Positions 27,540-38,490 of a stretch of 64,000 nt of DNA are shown here, in pieces. The DNA comes from Symbiodinium natans (taxonomy: Eukaryota > Sar > Dinophyceae > Suessiales > Symbiodiniaceae). A model generated the notes under the pieces. The model did not search any database and was not told where the DNA came from. It saw nothing but the letters and a program-made list of their open reading frames with translations. Positions within the stretch are counted from its first letter, which is position 1; each line of letters starts with the position of its first letter. The position numbers were made by a program, and so were the translations under genes. The stretch spans positions 490,082 through 554,081 of the forward strand of contig CAJNDS010002244.1 of the NCBI GenBank assembly GCA_905221605.1, in the 5' to 3' direction.

Positions 27540-28200
27540 TTTCTTCCTTTTTTTAGTGGCCCGAACTCAAAACAACCTCTCCAAGTGTCGAAAGGGAAGT
27601 TACATGGTCCCTTAACCCTTCTTCAAGGGTTCTGCAAAATGGGCCCTTGGGATTTGTAGGGTATTTAAGGGGCATATACGGGTCCTCCAACTAAGGGACG
27701 ATGTACCTCATCTAAGAAAGTAAGCACAGGCAATATTGACCGCTGGGAGAAACGACGATGGCGATGATTTGGCTACGCCCGCCTCGATGCCTGCTTCCAG
27801 CCCACAACTCACGAACAGGCCTGGGTTTAGGGTTTAGGGTTTAGGGCTACCCTACTCAGGGTAGTTGTAACCCTACTATAGCTACTTTAATGAACCTCCA
27901 ATTAGGGTTTTAGAGGTCTGCGGGTGGGTTCGGAAGAGGAACTTCGGATCATGCGCCGCTTACATTTCCTTTGTGGTTACTTGCTTCACCAATGAGTTTC
28001 GTTGGAGTAGTAGGGGTACCTTTTTCTATACCTCGGCTACCGGAGAAGACCCTAAAACCCTAAACGTGAAAGCCTAAACCGTTTATTGGAGAAGTAAGGC
28101 TAGCTTGGAGCCTGAAAGAGTCTTGCACTTAACTGCTTTCTTGCACACTTATCGAACATTCAATCCCTGCACGAACCAGACTTTTGAAGGCCTCCAATTC
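27540..28200. other. No gene recognised
   Basis: It contains a family H-like fragment (27600-27710), one TTTAGGG triplet array and a degraded family A right half (27847-27903). I see no supported exon. Confidence 0.4.
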
Positions 28201-28214
28201 ACACCGGTTTAGGG

Positions 28215-28316
28215 TTGGGATGTTCCCCCTTATATCACCAGTCCTTACTAGGGACTCGAGTAAACCCCTACTACAATCCCTATTAAGGACGGTTAGTAGA
28301 AGGGGGAACATCCCAA
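28215..28316. mobile_element. Family B element, best copy
   Basis: TTGGGATGTTCCCCCTTATA and AAGGGGGAACATCCCAA form long inverted repeats, with CAGTCCTTACTAGGGA and its partner inside. About 100 bp and capable of a long hairpin. Confidence 0.85.
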
Positions 28317-28561
28317 GTTTAGGGTTTGGGGTTTGAGGTTTATTTAGACTTGTGCCAGGAAACCTTGCAACAACATCCTAAACCCTCAACGCGAACCATC
28401 CCTACTGGAGGTGTAGCGTAGAAGTGGCCCTTCGACTGCGCATCGCCTGTGAAACCTCAAATCGTCTAGCGGACCGTATAAGACACACCAAACCTCCAAG
28501 TTTACGCATTGATGGTGGTTCAGGATCTTGGCTTGCAGCTGCTGATAGGGTTGCGGGCTAA

Positions 28562-28640
28562 TTCTATGTATGTATGTATGTATGTATGTATGTATGTATG
28601 TATGTATGTATGTATGTATGTATATATATATATATATATG
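28562..28640 (+). repeat. TATG tetranucleotide microsatellite
   Basis: About fourteen TATG units followed by a TA run. Confidence 0.95.
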
Positions 28641-29261
28641 ATTCTATTTGTGTTTGTATTTGTTTGTACGTATATTTAATCTAACGGTTTAGTTTAGGTT
28701 TAATCTGCCGAGGGGTTGAGAATTTCGCATAGGGTCCGGTGCATTGAGAGTTGAGATCTCAGGCGGGGCGGTGTTTCCGCCGAGCCAGCGGGTGCCAACA
28801 ACGTGCGTTCTCCGGCCCTAAATCACGATGTTGTTTCGGGTTTAGGGTTTAGGGTTTAGGGTGCGTATAGGGTTTAGGGCCGCTTTTGTCAAAGCTATCT
28901 TCGGCCCTGATTGGTTGTTTGGCCCTAACCGCTAAACCCATTCATCAGCTTAGGTGGTAAACTGTACGGCAGGGCTGTGGCGGGGCCTACAGCTCAGAGG
29001 GTGCAACCGTTCAGGATCTGGGATCTACAGGGCTTAGGTGGACGTGGCCAAGCTGCAGCATGGTGCTTGTTTCGTACATCCATGGGATACTGAAGCTTTC
29101 CGAACGAGTTTTGGTTTAGCGCTTCTGGTTTAGGGTTTTAGGGTCTGCGCTTCAGAGAAATGCCAACTTCTCGCTCCAAGAGAAGTGGAGCCATTACGCA
29201 GATGAAAGCTGTTATTGTGAAGTCTAAATACAAATGCTATGATTCTCCCCTTATAGCATGA

Positions 29262-29485
29262 TGCAAGCTACCTGGGTTAGCAAAGCAAGCACTCCAATTC
29301 ACTCGGCCTCTACGCATGTCCCACTTTTTCGCGAACACAGCCCTAAACCCGAAACCCTAAACCCTAAACCCTAAACCCAGGTTGGGCCGAGTGGACCGCA
29401 CCTGTCTACCCGAAGTCTGAGGAGCACCGAATCAAGCTGCTTTGCGCTGTGAGGCACCTCGGAGGGACTCTGTCAACTCTCGGGT
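29262..29485 (+). CDS. Coding segment interrupted by a CCCTAAA insert
   Basis: LAKQALQFTRPLRMSHFFAN ends at ACACAG (29340). A 40-nt CCCTAAA block ending CAG follows. After it the frame reads WAEWTAPVYPKSEEHRIKLL, CAVRHLGGTLSTLG and reaches CTCGG|GTGTGG. Removing one CAG plus the block joins the frames. The insert is in the C-rich orientation, so it begins CCC and has no GT at the left edge. Unidentified protein. Confidence 0.45.
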
Positions 29486-29509
29486 GTGGGGTTTTTGGGG
29501 GGTTTTGGG

Positions 29510-29574
29510 GGGTTTCGAGTTTAGGGTTTAGGGTTTAGGGTTTAGGGTTTAGGGTTTAGGGTTTAGGGTTTAGC
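29510..29574 (+). repeat. TTTAGGG array
   Basis: Eight pure units after GGGGTTTT variants. Confidence 0.92.
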
Positions 29575-29735
29575 GTTGCGCGACCATCATAGGGCCTTGC
29601 AGGGTAGTGCGACCTTTTGTTCCTGAGGGGCCCGGGAACCTAACTTCCGGGTTTAGGGTTTAGGGTTTAGGGGTACAGGCTCAGGGTCTAGTAGTCTAGG
29701 AGTCACGGGATTCGTTTTTGCACCAAAGAAAGCAC

Positions 29736-29830
29736 ACGCCCAATACCCCTTCTTTAGGGAGGAAGATGCTTTAAAGATATATTACTGATATATTGAATGA
29801 AGCTATAGTCCTTTATAAGGGGCATCGCAG
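29736..29830. mobile_element. Family C element, diverged
   Basis: GCCCAATACCCCTTCTTTAG at the left and CTTTATAAGGGGCATC at the right. Confidence 0.55.
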
Positions 29831-30249
29831 ATATGTCGGGCTTAGGGTTTCCCAACCCCAAACCCACGAGAACCCTACAAACTGCAGGATAACTCCGTAA
29901 ACCCTAAACCCGAAACCCTAGCCCTGAACCCTAAACCCGAAACAACCCCTAAACCCTAAATGTCCCTAAACCCTAAACCCTAAACCCTAAACCCTAAACC
30001 CTACGATTGTTCCCTGCGGAGTGATCCCAGTAGGGGTCGGCCAGGCGGGTGGCAAAAAAAAAACCTAAACCCTAAACCCGAAACCCTAAACCCTAAACCC
30101 TAAATGTCCCTACAACCCTAAACCCCAAACCCTAAACCCTCTCAAGTATTGGGCTCTTTGGAAGCTGAGGAGCTGCCCTATTTTCCAAGGCGTCGACGAA
30201 CGGGCCAGCCGGCGGCAGATGCTATGAAAAGGGTTCAACCCTAAACTCT

Positions 30250-30520
30250 ACATAACTCCTAAGCCCTAAGCCCTAAACCCTAAACCCTAAACCCTAAACC
30301 CTAAACCCTAAACCCTAGCCCTAAACCCTAAACCAAAAGAACCCAGAGTCGAAGCACTGAGCCATCCCAGAGGTTGATTGCAGGAACAAAAGGGAGGGGG
30401 GTTAGGGTTTAGGGTTTGGGGTTTGGGGTTTAGGGTTTGGGTTTAGGGTTTAGGGTTTAGGGTTTAGGGTTTAGGGTTTAGGGTTTAGGGTTTAGGGTTT
30501 AGGGTTTAGGGTTTATCAAG
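30250..30520. repeat. CCCTAAA array, then TTTAGGG array
   Basis: 30262-30333 is C-rich and 30398-30515 G-rich, separated by about 60 bp of unique text. The second array has TTTGGGG variants at its start. Confidence 0.9.
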
Positions 30521-30531
30521 GAACCAAAGGA

Positions 30532-30662
30532 GGGACCCTCATAAGGGACCTTAGAGGTTCTTTGAGGGTTAGGGGCTACTGAGGTATATAGGGGCTTTAT
30601 AAGGTCTGTATCGGGGCTATTTAGGGGAAGAAGATTAAGGGTCCATTGTGCGGGGTCCCTCC
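30532..30662. mobile_element. Family H element, copy 2
   Basis: GAGGGACCCTCATAAGGGACC and GCGGGGTCCCTCC are terminal inverted repeats. The interior shares TATATAGGGGCTTTATA and AAGATTAAGGGTCC with copy 1. Confidence 0.6.
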
Positions 30663-30744
30663 TTCTAAGCCTGAAGTTTAGGGTTAGGGTTTCAGGGTTT
30701 GGGGGCACTTTGCACTTTGCCCTTGGCTCGAACTATCCGATATG

Positions 30745-30807
30745 CAAGGGGTGCACCTGTATTACAATCCTTATAAAGGACTGTTAGTTTATTGGGGAGC
30801 ATCCCAA
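30745..30807. mobile_element. Family B right-half remnant
   Basis: ATTACAATCCTTATAAAGG, CTGTTAG and GGGGAGCATCCCAA match the right half. The left half is gone. Confidence 0.6.
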
Positions 30808-31519
30808 AGCCTGACAAGACGTGCTCAGCTCTCAGGACGTGCACACCATAGTGGAGGCCATTGAAGTGGTCCGTCGCCTGGCTCATGCTGCCCACAAAAC
30901 CCACTATTATTTAGGTGTCGGAAAGCCAAAACCCCAAGCGAGTCGTGCTTTAGGGTTTAGGGTTTAGCGCTGTTTAGGGTTTGGTAACCGCATGAAGCGG
31001 TCAGGTTCAAGTCCGTGGGATCTCAGCATTTTAGCTAGTCTGTTTGTCGTCACCCGATTCCCCAAGTTGCAAGTCCTTAGAGATATTGCGGGTCTTCAGG
31101 AGGTATGTGACACTCTCACCGAGCTAGCGGAAATGCTTCTTGCATGCCTGGGCCTATTGCCTTCATGTGGATTGGTGCTTCTTACCAGCCTTTAAGTAGA
31201 TAATCTTCCTTATTCTGTGCCTAAGTACATACTAGATTACTAGCTGGGACACATGCCCTTTTGGATATCTCATTTGGGCTCCTCTTTCGAAATATGAACT
31301 CGAAGTATGCCCCGGAGATCACAGGCCGGAGTCCCCTGCAAGCCAAGGCTACGAGCGAAAAGCCACCATCTACACCAAAGGTGAGTATGGTAGGCGCCAC
31401 GGGGCGCTGAGCAGTTGGGGGGTTGCTGTTGCTGAGAAGTAGGGGCCCCGCCATCCCCCCTTATGGCTAAAGATGCGGTTTTCGGCTGCATGGCTTTAGT
31501 TTAAGGTTTGGGGTTATGA

Positions 31520-31570
31520 GTTTGGGGTTTGGGGTTTGGGGTTTGGGGTTTGGGGTTTGGGGTTTGGGTA
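31520..31570 (+). repeat. TTTGGGG variant array
   Basis: Six to seven units of TTTGGGG, a G-rich variant of the local heptamer. Confidence 0.88.
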
Positions 31571-31649
31571 GGGTTTAGGGGGCCTGTCGTGAATGACGAC
31601 AAGCCCTAGTAAAACTACAGGTCTCAGGGGATAAAACACGAGTTATATC

Positions 31650-32170
31650 TTGCTTACGCATTTCCACCCTATGGCAGCTGACCCATGTCTGATTCCTTGG
31701 GTTGCTTATGCTTTGGGGAAGGTGAAAACATCACAACCAGGAACAGAGTGCCAACATCTAGGTGCTGCTTTACATCATTTGACCCGCTGCGCCACATGCA
31801 ATCCAGTGGGCCAAAGCAAAGATGCGGTCTTGTTGATGCAGCCTTTGGGAAGTGCGTCTTCCAAGCACCCAGACAGATGCCCATGTGATCAACCGCAATG
31901 TCACAGGCAAATCGATTCTAGGAGAACGCCCTTTGTGATGAAAGCGCAAGGGCAAGCCATGTTGCTTCGGAGGGAAACTTGACATGGACTATTGGCGACA
32001 TTGTTCTGTCAATACGGATGCTGAGAGGCGGCGGCAGTAGACGCCCCCGCCCTCGAAAGAGCATGGCGTAGATGCGGTAGGATCTGTATACTGTACATCC
32101 AGTCCACGTCAACCAGAGCAAAGAATATGCAGAGACCTACAAAATTTGCATGCTGAGAGACGTCGTCATC
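31650..32170. other. Possible coding region, strand unresolved
   Basis: Frames of 60-110 codons are open on both strands (for example plus 31650-31982, minus 31669-31884 and 31918-32121). Composition is coding-like, but I could not choose a strand or find clear borders. Confidence 0.3.
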
Positions 32171-32380
32171 ATGCCCCGACGCTTGATCTGCTGGGTTTCA
32201 AGGACCAGCTAGAAAGAACCCAAAAACAGAGCAGACCAGGTGAAGACGGGCGACAAGCCAACCAAACAACCACTTTTCTGAGAGGTAGAGGATCATACGA
32301 GATCAGTTAATCCTTTCGCTTGGACTAGGTCAGCTAGGCGGGTGCCAGAAAACGTCACAATCGGGACAGTCCATGGCCTA

Positions 32381-32469
32381 TTTGGAGGTTCATGGGTACT
32401 TATAAGTAGGGCGATAAGCAAACTTACCATGCTTCTAACCCTACAAAAATCTACCTATGAACCTCCAAG
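32381..32469. mobile_element. Family A element inside a possible exon
   Basis: TTTGGAGGTTCATGGGTAC and CTACCTATGAACCTCCAAG. The left flank reads RVPENVTIGTVHGL and the right flank is open in two frames (CNPKRFSCRTGAALWSSLGK in the phase reached by splicing at GAG|GTTC). Confidence 0.78.
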
Positions 32470-32999
32470 TGTGTAACCCGAAACGCTTCTCTTGTCGAAC
32501 AGGAGCGGCTTTATGGTCATCTCTGGGCAAGTGGTGGCCGAGGCGGAGGACAACGAGAGCGACAACATCTTCAGGCCAGAGTTTGGCAGGTTCAGAGCCT
32601 TAGAGTTTAGAGTTTAGGGTTTAGAGTTTAGGGTTTAGGATTAGGGTATCCAATCTTCGGGGTCTTCGTATGTAGTTTGTTTCGAGTTTCAGGGTTCAAC
32701 GTTGAAGGTCGAGAGTCCTGTCGTCGGATTTCGGAGCTTAGGGATCTGAAGTACGGGAGAAACTGGGAACTGGCAGTTGTAGGGTGCAGGGTTGAGTTTC
32801 CCAAAAGCCTTTGGCTCACGGAACATCAAGGAAACAAGCAGGTATAAGCGTATTTAGGGTGCTTGCAACCCTACTTACAACTACCCCCGCCCCTAGGTAG
32901 AGAGCAGGCTACTTTTGGAAACTTTAGGTACCGCGAAGCACACGTTGCAGAGAGGGAGTGACAGTTTGTGCCCTTATACACCCAGTGGGGAATCCTAAA

Positions 33000-34330
33000 G
33001 CATTCCTTGGGGCCTAAAGGGTTTAGGAAGTTTAGGGCCTTTAGGGTCTAGCGCAAGAACCCGACGGAGGCCCCAGAGAACTTACTTGCGAATATTGTTT
33101 AACTCAGACAAAGGACATTTGGGCAGTTTGAAGTTTACTTTGCAATTAAAGGGGCACATGGCTCCCTTTACAGAGCCACTTTCTGTGAAGGCTCGGCACC
33201 TGCACCTTTGCCAATAGGCCAATGTGATCCCGCGCCCTCCACCCTAAGCCCTAAACCCGAAGCCCGAAACCCGAAACCCCCGCACACTCACTTGCAAGAG
33301 CCGAGCCCATTGGCCCACAAGTGCCCATGTCACATGACGCAGAGGAGATCAAAGAGCAGGTGGGTCACGCCGCTGGGCGGTTTAGGGTTTAGGGCTTAGG
33401 GTTTAGGACTTTTCTGGCGGGAAGCTTTGGCGTGTGGCTGGCTGGTCGCAGGGGAAGTGTTCAATTCGGTTCTTAACGTCCCATGGCAAATGCATATTCA
33501 GATCTTGCTACAAACTCGTGAACCTGTAAGATGTCTCAGCGCGTTAAACAACTGCATTTAGCCTTTCAACATGTTTGAACCACGATGCCCAGCATGGAAC
33601 ATCTAGAAGGAGCTGTGGCTCCTCCGCCCTGAACAAAACCCTATCGTTCTCTTCAAGCTTCTTCCTCTGAATGACAGTGAACTCCCCGGTTCACTCTGAG
33701 CTGCAAGAGTGGACCTCCAGCATTCGAAAGCTTGCGCTGCTACTGTTTGTGAGGTTTGAGGAGGGGCAATTCTTCGGCGAGCACACGATGCTGCCCCTGT
33801 CCGGAAGACGGAGATTTCAGGTTTAGGGTTGCCGGTTACCGGGTCTTTACGGAGTCAACCTTCAAGGTCAAACAGAATGTCGCAGGAGTGGGGCCTGCTG
33901 AGCATCCACCCGTCCTCAAGCAATCCGGCTGTTTTGCAGGTAACGGGCAGCTAGAGGTGCAGGCAGGATTGTGGTCGGAGCCCTGAGTTTGGCAGTTGGA
34001 AACCGACTTCCCACAATTTCAAGCATGCCCTCAGCACTGCACAGACTGTATCCCAAAGATGCACAGGGTTTGGGGTTTAGAGTCGTCTTATCTCCGGCAT
34101 AGAGCCCGCACGGAGTGCCCCAGACCAGGTGAGTGGATTCACTGCCTGGCTGAATCCTATGAAACATGTTTGTGTAATGCCCCTGCCTTCTACACGGCCG
34201 CCGTCTTGGGAAAGCTGCCTTTCAGATAAAACCCGAAACCCGAAACCCTAAACCCTAAACCCTAAACCCTCATCCTAGGACTTGGGGAGTCCTCTGTGGG
34301 GTTCAGACATGGGGCTCCTTTGCCCAGGCC
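33000..34330. other. No supported gene
   Basis: Open frames such as 33756-33986 and 33996-34229 are interrupted by heptamer-like text and lack convincing borders. Isolated CCGAAACCC and TTTAGGG units are present. Confidence 0.35.
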
Positions 34331-34343
34331 CTGATTGCCCAGA

Positions 34344-34482
34344 AAAGCCCAACACCCCCTTCAATTGAGGAGTATTACCAAGTTATACCCTTTTTACATG
34401 GTAAAAAGCACTACAAAATCCCGATATACATGGCTTCAGGTGCATTGCCTTAACTGCAAGTCACAGGGTATCGGGGTCTCTG
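34344..34482. mobile_element. Family C element, diverged and longer
   Basis: GCCCAACACCCCCTTCAATT and GGGTATCGGGGTCTCT, about 138 bp, with AAGTCACA-type additions inside. Confidence 0.5.
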
Positions 34483-34647
34483 GGTACAGTACCTCAACTG
34501 CAACCCTAAACCCTAAACCCTAAACGGGGCTCTCTGGGTGAGTTCAGGTGGGGATTCACGCGAAGGGTGACCATGACAACGCCGAGTGGTTGCCTAGTCG
34601 GGAAGCTGCGGCGAGAAGCGCCACCTGGCCTGCTTGGTCTGGTAATT

Positions 34648-34700
34648 GTGTGTGTGTGTGTACATATACACATACATATATATATATATGTATGTGTATG
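34648..34700. repeat. GT/TA compound microsatellite
   Basis: GTGTGT followed by ACATATACAC and TA runs. Confidence 0.92.
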
Positions 34701-35341
34701 CTTGAGTGGTAGACCTTTATGGTGGATGGGGCCGGAGGAGGGGTTGGGGTAGACACGTGCTTACCACGGATCCTAAACGTTTGACATGTTCAGCTCGGTC
34801 GGGACTCTTTTTCCTTTTTGGTCTTGTGGCTTGGCGGGATCCCACAGGCTTAAGGGCTTAGGTTGTGTTGGGGCCTAACAACCGACAAGCTGTAAGAATG
34901 GAGGTTAGGCCTCAGGCTTTAGGTGTCCGGACCCTGCAGGGGTGCGCAGGATCATGGCTGAACACTTGGCCCGAGTTTTCAGGCTTGGGATTCCCGATTC
35001 ACGGGACCCTAGATGTTACAGGCAGCCTCTGCCTCAGGTACTTCAACATCATCACTCGCTCTGCGATGCGGATGCGGACGCTAAAGGAGAAGTATCTCAG
35101 ACAAGCGCCTCACTCGATCTCAGAGCTGTGAACCATTGAGGTGCTTGTGGGGGCATCTGCATGTAACGGATAAGGAGGGAAAGGGCTCACATGTAGATGT
35201 TCAGGGTTCGGGATAGTTTTAGCCCGCACCTCACAGCTGGGTGCTGCATCTCTCCAGCATGCAGCCTAAAACCTGAGAATTTTGGAGGTTCTTGAAAAGC
35301 ACAGCTCTCGCTTGCCACGATCTGGGTCAAATCGGGAGCAG

Positions 35342-37368
35342 AAGGTTCCTATTTTCGAGACTTTCGATGATGAGCTTATCGCGCGGATCACCGACATTGT
35401 CGTGCCTCGGCTTGGCTTGGGGATTCAGGGTGCAGGGTTTACCACTCTTCCCTTAAGAACCCCTCCCAAAAAATTCAAGAAGAATCACCCCTACATTGCC
35501 CTAATAAGGAAGAAAATTGCTATTTTTTGGGGTGGTTCTTAAGCAAATAGCAGCTTAGGGCTTTCTCAGCCGTAGCAGGGGTTCCTGTAAGGGATCTAGC
35601 TCAAGAGGACGGCTGCCTCACGGATTCTGTCTGCTGCTTGTGCCGACATTACTATTGCTTAAGAACCCCAAAAAATGTTCAAAAAAGTAAACCCTGTATT
35701 ACCCTTACAAGGAGTGTTAGTTTTCTTTCTTTGGTGGTTCTTAAGCAATTGGTAGGACATGAGTGTGCCAGCGTGAGGAGAAGCGGACCTACCAGAAGGG
35801 GCAACTGATCATCAAGCAGGGAGAGGAGCTCGCCTACAAGCCTAAACTCCAAGAAATGCCACCCTAAACCCTGAGCCCAGAAAGGCTGAGTAAGGAACCT
35901 TTGTGGGCAGCAAAATCTCCACGAGGCTAACCAGGGCATCCTTTGTGGAGCTTTGGTTGCTCTGCACCTTGATTGTAGGCTTCGGGTTTGGGTAGGGTTT
36001 AGGGTTTAGGGTTTAGGGTTTGGGTTTAGGGTTTAGGTTTTAGGATTAAGGGTTTCTGGTTTAGGGTTTAGGGTTGCTCAGGCCTCGCTATTCCATCCAA
36101 AGCACTTGAGCAGGGTACAGGGTTCGGGTGTCTTAAAGGATATTAGGCAGCGGAGTTACAGGGCATAAAGCTTGCAGGGTTCAGGGATCATCATTTTTGC
36201 ACTGGGCAGCCGCAAGGAGATCGTGCAAGCCGGCAAAAGTCTCTCCAAAGGAGAGAATGTTCCGGCCGAGCTTTACATTCTGCTGAGCTTGCCGGGCATG
36301 CTTCCATCACCCTAAACCCTCAACCCTAAACCCTTTCCTTCGGAAGTTGAATTGCCCAAAGTTGTTGAAGGAAGGCTTTCGGGTGATAGTGCAAAGGACA
36401 AAGGTGCTTCAGGGTATTTCAGGGCCTCTCGGGCTCATAGGGTTAAGGGTGAAGGAGTACGTGGTTTTGATGATGAGGGGGAGCTGTTCATCCACATGAC
36501 TCCAAAAAATCCCCAAAGCAGCCCTGCATCAGCCAGGTGGCGAATGCGAAGCCTCTATCATGGTCGACGTTGCAGCTTGCTGAACACATGATGAGCTTGG
36601 AGAGAGGGGGGGTAAGCAAACGTAACGAAGTAGGGTTTGGCGAGACCCTAAACCCTAAACCCTAAACCCTAAACCCTAAACCTGGTTTTTTCATATTGCT
36701 TGCGTCGTGAGCACTTTGGGAAGCAACTTGCGGCCTCGGCTTGGGAAAGGTCGGGGGCAACAAGAAAGAGGCCGAAGAGCAAGCTGTGAGGGAGTACAAG
36801 CCAGGCACGACAAGGTTTAGGGGTCTAGGGTTTAGGGTTTAGGGTTTAGGGGGGTTTGTACTGAGCGCAGGAAGGGAAGCGGGATGGAGGCACTGAAGAC
36901 TTGAGAGGATCGTTTGGGGCCGAGGTCTCGGAGCCACTTCATTCATTTCAGCATGTTTATTTTGCAACGCCACTCCACGCCTTAGTCATCGAAAGCGGAG
37001 ATTAAGCTGGATCCCTAGACCCTAAACCCTAAACCCTAGATGTGACGGAGAGTACGCACATGCTTGGAACACACCCGACGTGGCCCTGCTGGAAAGGATT
37101 ACATTAGATGCAGAAAAGGACATCATAGAGGAGAATATCGAACAACCCGACTCGGAGGTTCTTGGGGTACTACCCATACACCTTCAAGTAGCCCTAAACC
37201 CTAAACTGGCCCTAAACCCTAAACCCCAAACCCTAAACCCTAAACCCTGAGCCCCCCCCACCTAACTCTCTTTCTGAAAGCGCCTGCCGCAGCAGGGCAG
37301 CGCTTCGGCGAGCTCGGCTTCATCCATCGCAAGACGCGGCAGGCCAATGTGACTGCCACCTGCCTACG
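35342..37368 (+). CDS. Probable cyclic-nucleotide-binding-domain protein, multi-exon
   Basis: Four islands read like parts of CNB domains. Exon 1 (35342-35409): KVPIFETFDDELIARITDIV, VPRL, matching the N-terminal helices of a CNB domain. Exon 2 (about 35764-35836): EKRTYQKGQLIIKQGEELAY, with the G-x-x-I-x-x-x-G-E strand pattern. Exon 3 (about 36184-36303): GSRKEIVQAGKSLSKGEN, VPAELYILLS, another such pattern. Exon 4 (37281-37368): QRFGELGFIHRKTRQANVTA, the phosphate-binding cassette F-G-E-L...R-x-A-x-V-x-A, ending CTACG|GTTTAGGG. Two family D elements lie between exons 1 and 2, and telomeric arrays between the others. It could be a kinase regulatory part or a channel. Exon junctions are unproven. 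Confidence 0.5.
35441..35550. mobile_element. Family D element in a putative intron
   Basis: TACCACTCTTCCCTTAAGAAC and TTTTTTGGGGTGGTTCTTAAG. The interior TACATTGCCCTAATAAGG is shared with other copies. Confidence 0.82.
35651..35755. mobile_element. Family D element, second copy in the same putative intron
   Basis: ACTATTGCTTAAGAACCCC and GGTGGTTCTTAAGCAATTGG are inverted repeats. It lies about 100 bp from the previous copy and is clearly diverged from it, so these are not a recent local duplication. Confidence 0.85.
36340..36591 (+). CDS. Possible exon within the CNB gene region
   Basis: SEVELPKVVEGRLSGDSAKD, KGASGYF, then FDDEGELFIHMTPKNPQSSP and ...SLLNT TGA. Heptamer-like bases in the middle make the centre doubtful. 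Confidence 0.3.
   Translation, partial: SEVELPKVVEGRLSGDSAKDKGASGYFRASRAHRVKGEGVRGFDDEGELFIHMTPKNPQSSPASARWRMRSLYHGRRCSLLNT
36957..37157 (+). CDS. Coding segment interrupted by a CCCTAAA insert
   Basis: NATPRLSHRKRRLSWIPR is followed by a CCCTAGA duplicate (37013-37019, 37034-37040) around two heptamers. Removing 21 nt continues CDGEYAHAWNTPDVALLERI, TLDAEKDIIEENIEQPDSE. The next bases are a 40-bp family A derivative (37152-37189). Position suggests it belongs to the CNB gene, but this is not proven. Confidence 0.45.
37152..37189. mobile_element. Family A deletion derivative (about 38 bp)
   Basis: CTCGGAGGTTCTTGGGGTAC directly joined to TACCCATACACCTTCAAG. Only the termini remain. Confidence 0.6.
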
Positions 37369-38364
37369 GTTTAGGGTTTAGGGTTCAGGGTTCAGGGTTC
37401 AGGGTTGAGGGTGTATGGGCTTCAGGGGGTAGGGTTCAGGGTCTAGGGTTGAGGGTTTCGGGTTTTTGGGTGTTGGAAAGTTTTTTACTTACAGGGTTCA
37501 TGGGTTTATAGTTTATGATCTAGGGCCTAAGTTTATGAAAATGAGCACCCCCACCCCCACCCAACATGTTCGTAAGTATACCTATGAGGTCATTTACCTT
37601 GGAAGCTTGATTTTGGAAGAAGGAAAATTTCAATATGCGGGAACTTGGCTTCGGGTGTCTGCGTGGCTCTGCCGATCTGGTACGTTGATGTCGGGGTGAG
37701 CGGTTTAGAGCTGAGTATAGGGTTCAGGGTTCAGGGGCTCAGCCCCAAAGACGAAACCCCAAAGTTTTCCGCGTGAAGATTTCATGGGAAATGCTGAACC
37801 CTGAACCCTAAACAACCTTGAACCCTAAAGCTTCAGCCTACTCAAGGCCAAGAGCGATGTGGAGCTGCCCCTGGACCAGTACAAATTTCAGGGGCCTGTG
37901 GGAGTTTGCAAGATAGTTCAGGTGTTCCTATATCATCCTTATAGCAGTTAGGCTTTAGGGCTTTGGGTTGAGGGTTATGAAGATGGAAGCTGCCCCAAAT
38001 ACCCATGTGAAATAGGCCGCTATCTGAGGAACACCGGCTGGGTGTAGGCTTCTCTCCGTGAGCTAGCGAACCCAAAACAAAACCCACTGAAGCACCTGGA
38101 AGCTGTGTGTGGGTGTGTGTGTGTGTATACGTGCGCAGGTTTTCTGACGGGAAGGTTTTTTGGTGGCTCTAACCCAAACCCCCTTTTTGTCGAGCTTTTG
38201 GGTATAGTCCAAAAGTCAGGGCACTCTTGCGCATCTGGGTAGCTGCTGTTCAGGCCGTGCAGCACCCTGGTGGAGGCAACCGAAAGCTTTGTGAAACCCT
38301 GAGATCTGAACTTCACATGGGCTTTTCAACTCAATCCTACCGGATACACAGCAGGCCCTTATTC

Positions 38365-38440
38365 CCTTTCTTAGGGGTCTATAGGTTCCCGTAAAAAGCC
38401 TTTTAAACCAAAAAGGTACCCTTTTCTCTAAGGTGGCTTC
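38365..38440 (+). repeat. Family G dispersed element, copy 3
   Basis: CTATAGGTTCCCGTAAAAAGC, AAACCAAAAAGGTACCC and TTTTCTCTAAGG. Confidence 0.55.
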
Positions 38441-38490
38441 CGGCAAGCCCTGGGTTCGAACGCGCAGCCCATTTTCCCACAGCCTTGGCC

